Part shown: piece after piece, positions 50,658 through 62,568 of the stretch
How positions within the stretch are numbered: position 1 is the stretch's first letter
Layout: the number at the start of each line of letters is the position of its first letter
From: Centroberyx gerrardi
Lineage: Eukaryota > Chordata > Actinopteri > Beryciformes > Berycidae
Length of the DNA: 64,000 nucleotides
Reading direction: 5' to 3'
NCBI RefSeq assembly: GCF_048128805.1
Contig: NC_136008.1
Location: 16,471,572-16,535,571, forward strand
The notes under the pieces: model-generated
What the model was told of the DNA's origin: nothing
The model's input: only the letters and a program-made list of their open reading frames with translations
Databases searched by the model: none
Program-made: the position numbers and the translations under genes

Positions 50658-53153
50658 GAAAGAGATAAATCCTTAGCAGGCAGACAGCAGGGATTGTGAT
50701 GTCCTGCAGATTGCACTAAGTCACCCAATTTCACACATCAAAGAAGCATTAAACAGGTATTTGCATAGTGAAAAGCAAAGTATAAAAATGCACTAAATCT
50801 GGATTTAGTAGCAAAAGAATATATAATATTAGGGTAGAACCTAATCTAATTGTGAGGATTCATCAATATGCAACCAAATGCTGACAGTAGCCCCGGTGTT
50901 AATGGTGAAAGAATTATTATTATTACGAACAGAATTATCTCTATTTTCCAACCTGGGATTTGCAAAATCCATGGGCATGCCGTTTTTTGCCCAATAGAAG
51001 TCGACGCGTGGGACGCCCTCTGCCTGACAGACTACCTCAGCTGTACTGGTGCCATCCCCTCTACTTGCCACCTTCTTCCATTGGGCTCCCTTCTGAAGCT
51101 CTGGTTTGACTGCACAAGGCAGAGCAGGCATGGAGGTTACTCATGCATAAACAGATACAATGCTTTACAGATGCAGTACACGTGTATTCACTGACAGGTA
51201 CAAAAACATGCGCATGTTCCCTCAAACAACTCCCCTTCTACGGTTTTCCATGTCGTTCCTTTAACCTAGAGAACCAACATTAGGAACTCACAGTGCACCA
51301 CCAGCTGCACATCTGCACTGGCAGGGGGCGCTATACCATTACTGGCTGTGCACTGGTAACGTCCAGCATGAGCCCGAGTCGCATCATGGATGGTCAGCAG
51401 GCCGGATTCCTCTTCTTGCGTCTCCTCTCCCATCTCCATCTTCTCTTCCCCCTGTGGAAGACAGAGTGAGGGGCAATGAGAGGCGGACAGCAGCTATCCC
51501 TCCACACACTCCTCCCTCCTCCTGGATGAGAGCTGAAGGGGTTGGGGGTTGGGGGGGTGCAGTGAGCGATGCCTTGAATGGAGAGCAGAAAGAGAGCAAG
51601 ACAGGTAGACGGAGAGCGAGAGTAGAGCAGAGAACCATCAGGGCCAGTCGGGGAGGAGGATAGAGAGAGATAATGCCAAGGGTTGGAGAGCCGGGGGGAA
51701 GGAGGAGAGGAGAGAGAGAGGGGGGGTGTGTGCAGGTGGAGAGCAGGACACACAGCCAGGGGGTGGGAGAGGCTGGAGCGAGAATCACTAGACGCAGAGA
51801 CCACGCCACGTTGACGAATGTGCCCTTTAGTCGCGCGGCCGTAATGAAAGCTATTTTTCTGGATTTGGGCCGAGTGTGGAACAGGGAGAGGTGGGGTGGA
51901 GGGATAGTTAGAGCCAGTGAAATATGGTGCATCTGTGCATTTAGAAGGGCGAGTGATAAACGGTAAGAACGGATAAAATAATAGAAAGAAAGCCAGATAA
52001 AGGAAATACAATTCAGGGGCTGACCGTGTTTCTGTGTATGTGTGTGTGCGTGTGTGTGTGTCTACGTATGCAGCTCTCACCAGCCATTTCCAGGAGAACA
52101 TGCCAGATGTAATGGGGTTGGCGTCTGCCACACATATCAGGTCTGCTGTTTCCCCCAAGTTCACATGCACGCGGTCTTTCTCAGCTTTCACACTGGGGGC
52201 ATCTGGGAGAAACAAAGAGCCCGGGTTAAGGTAAGGCAAAAAGGTTAAAATGCCAACCCGGGGCAAACCATTTGCCAACCCATTACACAAGCATGCCGCA
52301 TTGCTATAATTACTCGTACGCTCCTTTGCCTTTCAACTTGTTCGTAACCCCATCCTAATTGGCCTCTGTATTGGAAATACAAAGCCATTAACCTCTCGAT
52401 ATGTTGGAGCAGTACGGATGCTTTTCTAACCAAGCTGAGAATGAGTTATATGACCCAGAATGCCCTCCACTGACAGCACTTGTCCATTCTAACTAAGGCA
52501 GACTGGCTGGTCACCTCTCCCTAACTTGATTCCTCTTTCCATCCATCCATCCATCCATCCATCCATCCATCCATCCATCCATCCATCCATAAATGCCTCT
52601 GTCCCATCTCCTCATCATGTATGTCCTGGCTGCACGGCTCCTCTACTTGTCTTCATCCCTCTCCAGCTCAGAGGCTTTTTATTCTTCCCGTGGGTGTGAT
52701 GTACTTACAACAATAAGGCCATTAGTGCCTGCTTGTCTAAACTTATGTTCACACACACAGAACAGTGGCGGGAAACACCAGAGAGACATACAAGTCCTCG
52801 CACAGACCTCTGGGTTGGTGGGATCCACCCGCGTCTGCCTGTTAACCAGGAACGACATTGTTAAGTGGGTTACACCGCCACCCATAAAAGCTATTACAAT
52901 CCTCCATACATAATGAATATCTACAACTGTCAAGTCCAATCAGATCAGGACGGCAGTATCCATTAGGCTTGTACTGTGGGCTTTGGTGGAACAGTCAGAC
53001 CTACATTTTCAACACTGCTATTATTAAATCATTACTAGTGGGGGCAGAGGGCCTGGGGCTGGAGGCTGGGCCTGGGGCAGCTGTGGAGGTGGAGGGCCTT
53101 GCATGTGGGGCTAATGAATGAAGCAGGTTCACTGGGTTGTGGCTAAAAGTGTA

Positions 53154-53248
<95 letters not shown>

Positions 53249-56200
53249 ATACACTGATGGTTCTAATACTTAACAGCTTTGACTTGAAAAGGAAAACCAG
53301 CACTTTCATTGACTAATCTTTAACAATTTATTTAGGCAGTATTTCAACAGCCTATAGAGAGCCGCTTAGCGATTTTAGTATGGTCATCCATTAAAAGCTC
53401 TGCCTTATATTGTCTTAGAATATATATATATTTGACAGTATTTTTAACATTTTATAGTATTTTGTTGTTGAAATGTCATTGTTATGTAGGAAACCTCATG
53501 TACATTGCTAAATGATTAGTCAGATGACTGCCTGTCACCTGTATATGAACTCATTTGTATGTTTTATAGTTTATATGCTGATGAAGGCTTTATAGCCGAA
53601 ATGTCCGTTGATACTGCCCAAATAAATTGTTAAACATTAGTCAATGAGAATGGTTTCCCCTTTCAAGTCGTGATGTTTTGAACTGAGCACCGAGTGAATT
53701 CTTCTCTGGGAGTTGAGCATGCTGTTTTCACTTTTTGGACTTAGCAGCCTTGGACATGTTCATAAACCTGCTGTTACAGGCCTACAGATTCAAAGCCTAT
53801 TATAGCAAAAATGGACAATTAACAAGCAAAATCCTGCTCTATCTCTGCAGTAAAAGGAATTATTATTATTATTCATTATTTAATGGAGACTAGTGATGAC
53901 TTGTGAACCACAGGTCCCACAAGTATTGAGTATACCCACGGATCAGGCAGGTTAGGTTCAGGAAAAATAATGAATTATTGTGGGTTTGGATTGCGGGCAG
54001 GAGAAAATAAAATAATAGTTTTAAAAAGTACCATTTATCTATGGCTATATAAGTTAATTTTCTATATTTTTCCTCAGGCATGTGTGATGGCTCCTTGCCT
54101 TGAGGTCCTTAGGCCAATCTAGAAATTGCTGTAAACTATTAAACAAGCTTGCAAAGATAATTGTGGATAAACCGTCAAAACACTTGGAATTAAGCTTAGA
54201 TTTGGGGAAAACTTCAGATGATAGTGCTGGTGCCACTTATAATGAATGCAAACCAATCTACCTGTATGATAGGTAACAAACATGACACAGCATGTACATT
54301 GGCAAGGAAAATCCAGCCAGTCAAACCAAAACAAACTGTAGTCTTACGTTGGTGCAGAGAGCAGCAATGTTTGTTTAAAACAACATACGATCATCATCAT
54401 GTCGGGCAGTTGTGGGAGGGTGAAGAGCACTCGTACTGGTCAACAACCGTTTACCCCCCACAGATATATTATGGTCACTTAGTGCTATTGGGCTGTTTAA
54501 CTAACAAAGCTCACTGTATTCTGTTATAGAAGGCCATTTCTCACAGCTGAGGATCCAGTCCTGTACTGGTCTTTCTCTGCTCTGGGTCAAGGATTCTAGC
54601 AGACAATCTTACAGGGAGAGAATGAGTCACTGCTGTGGACTGAATTTGTCTCAATCCTGTGTTTTGGTCATGACATTATTTTAGACCTGAAACTTGGTAA
54701 GTAGGCTACAGCTGAAGGGCATTCAGTTTCCATTTCAGATTAATTCTGGCACAAGTTTGTATGTGAAAGACCTTTTGTAAGTTTTCTATGCAGGAAAACA
54801 CTGCATATGTGAATGTCCTTCAAATATTTAAAATATTAGTTTTTCCTCTTTTGTTTTCATCAGCAAATGGAACATTTCTCTATTTCTAACAAATAGGACA
54901 TCGGCTCCAGCACGGCATATAAATTGAGTTGAGGACACTGGCAACTTGGCAAACTGGGGACATGCATATGGGTGCGAGTGTGTAGGTGTCTGCTGTTGTC
55001 CATGCGCTGTGTATAGGTGCTTACACTGGACGTCCAGGGTGATGGAGGTGTGGTTGACACCCTCGTCATTCGTACACTGTACATTGTAAACCCCGGCGTC
55101 TTTTCTTGTCACATTCTTGATCTCCAATGAGGAATCCTCTGACCAGTGGTAGCGTGGATCCCTCTCTTTACAAACATACAGACACGCGCACGCACACACA
55201 CACACACACGCACACAAATGGTAAAATGGTAAATTAAGTATTCATTACACGCTCATCAACCGCATGTCCTCTGGCCACTGGTCTCTAAGTGACATCTAAT
55301 CCTGCATTATTGATTGGCCTGGCAGGATTCCCACATTAAGCCAACAATAGGCTGTGTGAGGGACACCTTCTGTACCACAGCACTCAAAATTTAATAGGTG
55401 GGTTTCCACATTGGGAATAGAGGAAGTTTGTGGTGGGGGGCTACGATGGAGGTAATGGAGTTAATGAAGAGAGAGAAAGCGGCTACAGTAGTGTCCTGAC
55501 GACACAGACGTGGAGCAGAAGCCAGGTTTGGAATGGTTGTGTTGTATTCAGGGAGACAGCAATCCTCATTTAGACTGCATACATTAGAGCCATAATGAGA
55601 ATCACATTTGGCAGGCTCCCATGCTGGCTAACCTGCCATGTTTTATTCAGACCCTGAATGGCAGAGCTGAGTGCTTAGTTGCTGGCTCAGCTCAACTAGG
55701 ACCCGGTTATAGAGCCATCACAGAGCCCAGGATCACCTTTGACCAGCTTCTCCCTGCGGTGCAGCCAAATGCAAGAGACCTCTTCTGGGTTAGCTGAGAC
55801 CAACAGTGGGACGGTTGCCATGTCATCCTCCACCACCTGGACCTGCTTCGGCTGGTCTGGGCTGAACTCTGGTGGGTCTAATACAGATACAGTACACAGA
55901 TATGCATGAATTCGGATTTACACTAAAAACACCCGAGGACAGGCGCAGATACAAACTCAGGTGCGCGGAAAGACAAGAAGCAGCAAGAGAGAACACAAAG
56001 ACACACAAAAAAACATGTTGAGCATGAAAGCAGAGAGAGACACTAATGAGAGTCAAACCAGTAAAAAGTTGACATCCCACCAATAATTCCACATCTAACC
56101 AACTTCACACACGAAGGCAACGGGGGAGTGAGGCAATGCGGGAGGGAGAGGGACAGGCATTAAAACAACGAGTGACAGTACTGTTGTCCAACCGCAGCTC

Positions 56201-56500
56201 CACACAAACACACAGTGACATTCCTTCATGCTCATACACAGCACCAAGCTTTGAAGCAGGGGCTGGCTGCTGCCTGTGAAATGGCATCAAAGACAAACAT
56301 GGCCATGCAGCAAAGCAAATGCACAATTAGGACACACTGCTGCAGAGCTCAACAGACCCGCAAATCACAACAAAGGTTTCCAGTAAACAACAAACACGCA
56401 TACGCATACTATACATGGACATTTACGCACAAAAGCACACCAGCAAAGCAGCTTATCCATGCCATTATGGATTATTATTATGTATCATTAAGATATATGC

Positions 56501-56534
<34 letters not shown>

Positions 56535-57563
56535 AAGAAAGAAAGAGAGAAAGAAAGAGAGAAAACACATTTTCAGCCTTTTACTTACACAGCACATTGA
56601 GTGTGTAGAAGGTGTTGGCCCCCTCAGCTAGCAGAGGGCTGTAAGCCTGGCAAACAACCCTCTGGTTGTGGTGCTGTGAAGCCAGATTCAGGGACACGGT
56701 ACTGCGGACCGACACGCCGCCAAACTCTGCCCTCCTGGGTGGCTGGTCCACCCCTTTGAGCCTAGGACACACATCCCATCGAGCACGGTAAAGATCACTC
56801 AGTCTCAATTTTGACTTGCAGTTAATTTATTTTTTATGAAAAAGCCTCCATCATGTCTGTGCCAATGGGCCCCTGTGCTGTGGGCCTCTCTACCCACAGG
56901 CCAAATCCAGGCCTAACCTGAGCGAGCCCAAGCTCCAGGAGATGTTGGCCTTGGGGTTACTGCTTCCTGACAGGCACTCCAGACTGATGGTCTGGCCCCG
57001 ACGTAGCTCCTTCTGTTTGGCTATGATCTTCACACTCACTGCTGGAACTGAGGACCAGTGGAGTAAACAAGAAAAGTCTAACTTTGCTGACCACATTTTT
57101 TTTTGACTCCCAGACAATATCAGATCAAGAGTATAAAATGTAGTGGCTGAAAATCTATGTGAATGAGTTTATATTAAATCCATTTTTCAGTTCATCCAAT
57201 ATTGTAGTTAAAGATTGGAATAAAGGTCAGGCTATGTTTATGTGTTATATCTCGGCTAGCACTCCAGTATAACTCACACTGAACCATGAGCTTGGTCTGG
57301 GCAGAGATGACCTTCTTTGCCTCATTTTTGGCATCACAGCGGTAGGTAGCCGTGTTGTCACTGGGGCTCAGGACCAGGATCAGTTCTCGAGACACACCCT
57401 TATCAAAGGACATCTGCCTCAATGCACCTGGCACTGTCTTTCCATCCTAAAACAGAAGTTATACAGAGAACTTTATATGTACTATTTTTTTAATTACTAG
57501 TGAAATGGCTGTTACCCTCTAAATGTAAACCCAAATCTAGAAATAGACACAAAACACACACAG

Positions 57564-57609
<46 letters not shown>

Positions 57610-60600
57610 CCCACACACACACACACCTTGAGCCAGGTGAGGGTCCCAGTGGGATTGCCCCCACTAGAGAAGCAGAGGAGGCGGACTGTGGTTCCTGAGC
57701 GCAGGGGAAGCTCTTGGGGAGGAACGTCGAGCCATACCTTCAGAGGAGGATCTGAGATAAAGGCGGTGGGATCAAAGACAGTTGGAGTGATATTCCGTAG
57801 AATATTTTCAACATTTTTAGTTAACATACCTCTATAGGAGTCCATCAAAGCTCAACCAGCAATACTGGCCTGTCTAGGGACCTGTAGTTTTAAAAATGTG
57901 GTCTTAAAAACATTCTTCTAACACAAACATGGCAAAGTAGGCCCAGGGTCATACTTTTGCATCTATTCAAATAAAGAGATGGCAAAAGAAAAATCCCTGA
58001 ATGCTGGAGGTGACAGTATCTCCCTGGCAGTTGACTGCTCCTGAACTACTATGGAGATGTGGTTGCTAAAATGTAAAAATATTGTACCAAAGTGAAATAC
58101 CACTTCAAGTGAAAGACAAATTTCCTTTTGGAATTTGGGTGTTTGAGTGGTTATGCCTCCTAAAAATAGAACTGTCTCAAGAAACTAGACTCAAGCTCAC
58201 TCACAATAGACATTTAGGTTGGTGGTCTGGGTCTTGGAGAAGCGTGTGCCCTTGTTGAAGGCCTCACAGGTGAGCGGCAGCCCGTTCTCCTCCCGGGAGA
58301 CCTGGTGGGTCATGTTGGACATGGTTGTCATCCCGCCGTTGTCTCCCTGCAGACACAAAGCACACATGACAGTTCAGTCTGGGGACAGCCAGCCTCTGGG
58401 CTCTGGCATACTCAGCCTAAGGAGGGAGAAGAAAATCTACAGAAGAAAAACAACCCACACTGTATTGTCTTGGCGAACACAGATGGCAAATTAGCTGCTG
58501 TAATAATTGATGTTGTGCATGGTCTATAATAAATAAGCAAATTCATCTGACTGTTCCTCTTTGCACGCTGTTATAAATTGAGCAAAGCAGCATTTTGCAC
58601 CTGTATTATAGTGGTCATGCCTATGCAGCACATCTGGTTATTAAGGCTATTATTGTGGTGATTACTGTAAAAGCCACAGCCAGGAAGGCTCTAACAAAGA
58701 GACTGGACAGGAGTGTCAGTCTTCATTAACCTCACACTGTTTCAGATGCATTAAAGCTCACACACAGCACACTCAGTGCCTTGTGTAAGATCAAATGAAA
58801 ATGCTGCTGCCAGATGAATAAAGAGCTTGTTTAATAATGCTCATCTTCCGTGTCAGCTTTTATTCACTTTGATCTTATTAACATACACAAAAGAGAAGAA
58901 GAGCAGCTGAATACTCATTTTGGAATGGATGCTGATTCATTTGCGAAGCCGCAGCAGGCCTATTCAGAGACTGCTCATGGTCAAGCCATTCTCTTTCATC
59001 TATGTATAGGGGTTCACATGAGGTCAAATTTCATATCAAGGATGCTTTTAATTCAGTGGAAAGCATTGTAATAGTTTTTTGTTGTTCGTACCCGGAAGGC
59101 AAGCTTGACTGAAGGGCAATGCTTTTGAACTTCATTAAATCCTGCCTTGAGTTCACAAAAGCAAAAGCATGCCCTTTTTCAATATTCAGTTAAAATGCAC
59201 ACATGATCAGCAGCCGTAACCCATTGTGTACATCATCTCTTGACAGACTATTGTTATTGCCTGTCCAATTAAAGATCTATGCTTGGCGCCGAGTGTGTAC
59301 TGCATAGCTCCACCTCTTCCATGGTGACAACAGTGGTGTTGAGCTCCCTGAAGCCCAGCCACCAGCGAATCTGGACAGGAGGGTTACTGGAGGTGGTGTA
59401 GCAGCACAGAGACAACTCCTTCCCCTCGATGGCTCTGAAGGAACCCGACACCATCACCTCTTCTGGCTCAACTGATACATACACACACACACACATACAC
59501 AAATATGCAAAGACGAGTCAGTAAAAATATCGCCCCGTGAATAGCACATGGAACAGCTACCTATTCTGATCACAGTGGCAGTGCTACTATTTTTGGATGT
59601 GAAAAGCAGGGTTGTATCGGGGGTGAGGAGGAAAATCACTTTGAGTGGCAACTTGTCTTCTCTGGAGGTTTTCAATATGGTTTCTAAAGTCTGCTTAGTT
59701 TCAACCACAAGGGGAGACAGGGTACAATAGCTGCAGGCAAAGTGATGCAGCTGCGTAAAGCCCTGGGGGGAATACAAAGGCTGGGGACTAAGCTGGGAGA
59801 TATGGGGGAGGGGGGGGGGGTCATGTGTATAAATCATATGCGTATTGGAGTGTATCCCACATGAGACACAGAAAGGGGGCGCATACGTGCATGCCACACA
59901 CAAAGAGCGTGGAAATTACGCAGGCGCCGTAAGGCAAAAGAGGCATATTCATATCACACCAGCGAGACTCATTCTGTGCCCTCCAGCTTCTGCCAGCGCC
60001 TAAAGCACAGACAGGCAGTCAGCAGCTCATTTTCAACATCCCTGAATGGATGGCTGGGAGGTACGGCACCAGGGCTTGGTGGGGGCTTAGTGAGGAAGGG
60101 AGGAGCATTGGAGCAACTTCAGCCACTTTTGCACAGCATGGGCAAGAGATTTTTGCCAGAGCCAATCCCAATTCAAAACATATTTAGATAAGATAAGCGC
60201 ATTCATGGAATAGCATTTAACAATCTGGCTTACACCGTCTGGCTCTGTAGTGGAAATCAGGCTATTGTTAGACTCAATGCTCCAAAGCTGTTGAATATTA
60301 ATTTTGTATTTGTTTTATTGTTGCTGAAACAAACATCTTATATCCAGAGAAGAAAAGTATAATCTATTAACCGTTGGCGTTATCGTCGCACAAAGTGTAG
60401 CCATTACTGCCTTGGGATTGTGCATTGAAGCAATTCTGCTAAATTAGCTGGCTATGAAAGAGCATGCCGTGATTCTAATGCAGACGGAAATATGGGCTGC
60501 AGCCATAATAACCATTAGTTTCATTAATGATATTAGCATTAGAATTTGTGCTGGGACAGCAAAAGTATTGGTATTGGAGTTAAGACCAGAATTATATTCC

Positions 60601-60902
60601 TCTGCCTCATGTCCATATCCTCAATAATCCATAGCTGTGAGTCATGCCAGGGCTTTGTGTCTGTTTGTATGTGTGTGTGTGTGTGTGTTTGAGCACTGTG
60701 CACTATGTTAAGTGTTATTTTCACTCACACAGCACAGTGATTTTGCGGCTGAGAGCCAGAGGCTTGAGGGACACCAGGTTGACGCTCTCACAGCACAGTA
60801 CTGCCTGGTTGTCCTCCGGGACGACCTGCAGGTACAGCACACTGCTGGACCTCCGCGCCTCAATGTCTTCTTCCCAACTGGTGGACAGAACTTCCCCGTT
60901 CT

Positions 60903-60936
<34 letters not shown>

Positions 60937-62520
60937 CACATACATACACGCACACACATTTCACATACTGTATACTTCAGGATATGTTTTGATTTATTTC
61001 AAAATATACAAAAGTGTATTTGTAGGCTATATATAGATGATGTACTGTATATTCAAAATATATTTGGGAAATTATTTTCTTCCACTGTGCTGTTGACATC
61101 TATATCAAGTATATCCAAAATATATCTGGACAATCAAAATATATATTTTCCTGTATGGCACAGTCAGTACAGTACAGTTGCTATGGGTTACACTGCAAGT
61201 TCTTGATCTACTATTGCTCATTTTTCCCAGTTTGTTGGTGTGTTATGAGTAGCTCCTGGAGCTGATGATGCAGCAGCTTTACCTTGGTCCAGTGAAGAGT
61301 GGCTAGGGGGTTCCCACCCTGAGATACACACACCAACTTGAGCATTCTCCCTGCTTTGACTTCCTCTCTCTCCAGACCCTCAATGACTGGAGGCTGAGGT
61401 GGGACTGCCAGGAAGCAAGAGAGGGACACAAAATGGATTTGCAAAGGTGGAGAATGGTGAAAGACTAAGGGGAATGGCATTGATAGGAGGGTGATGGAAA
61501 AGTGATGAGAAAAAGGTGAGTGAGGAGAAATGGAGTGATGAAGCGACTCGGGGAAAGAGGGGGACGGAGTGACCACCAATAGGATAGAAAGGATATAAAA
61601 AGGAGAGAAGAGTAAAAAATATGCACTAAGATGAGAACACTCTTGGCAATTGAGTAGGGAGCTTCCCTATTTGTTGAGACAGGGCCAATAAATTGGGCAC
61701 ATTCAACATGACTGTGGGATAAGAGGTCTAGATCTGATGAAAGCATTAAGTATTAAGGGAGCAGCAAGCTGGATCCAGCCCATAAAGCAAAATAACAGAT
61801 GTTTAAACAGTAATAAGGCAACATGGAATATGAATAAATTACAGCCTCCTTGAATAAAATATACGCAGTAAAATAAATTAGGGGACGACGGGCCTTTGTT
61901 ATTGCTGCAATCAGTTTCAGAGAGCGGGCTGCAGACCCTGGGCCAGCGTGACAAATTGCCACCTTGCTAACAATCTGGCTGGCTGAAAATGGCCACCGCG
62001 CTGGCTTTGATGGGCTGGTGTGCTGAGTAAGACTGCTGCGGTGGTCCCACGTTCTGCAACATTAGCACTTAGCGCAGAGCCCCGTTGTTTAATACAGAGC
62101 AGAGAGATAGTGAGGACGGGAGGAGTGTTCACAGTTATTGGTGGTGGTTAAAACAGCAGCAGCGGCGTCTAATGTGGAGGAGTATAGATAGAGACAACAT
62201 TAAGGTGTCTAGTCAGCCTGTGGATAATACGGGGGTGGCAGCAGAGCTGGAGGGAGAGGGACTGTGTTCACTGCTGAAGGTGTCAGCAGCCCTGCTCCAC
62301 TTTAATCAACAACATGATTTAGGCCCGGGAGAAGCAGGTGGGCGGACTCTCAGGCCTAAACAATCAATTACTTTAACTGATCAACAGAGTCTGGAGAAGA
62401 AAAAAAAAAATGCAAGAACTGGTAAACAGTAGCTGGGGTGTCAGACAGTTTGTGCATTCAACAACACTAGCTCATATTGTTGCATTGCCACACAAGAGAA
62501 AAACAGCAAGGCCAAATGTG

Positions 62521-62568
<48 letters not shown>

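Larger units (their letters stand above)
52203..55024. other. large nphs1 intron between spacer and Ig7
   Basis: About 2.8 kb. Holds an (ATCC)n run at 52539-52590, a long TG run with a few GC interruptions at about 53153-53245, and a foldback element at 53281-53669. No exon-like sequence is seen in the rest. Confidence 0.65.

Noticed and set aside
51384-52290. Long overlapping open frames on both strands
   Set aside because: They read through the low-complexity intron between the two Ig7 exons. The splice sites and nephrin similarity explain the true exons.
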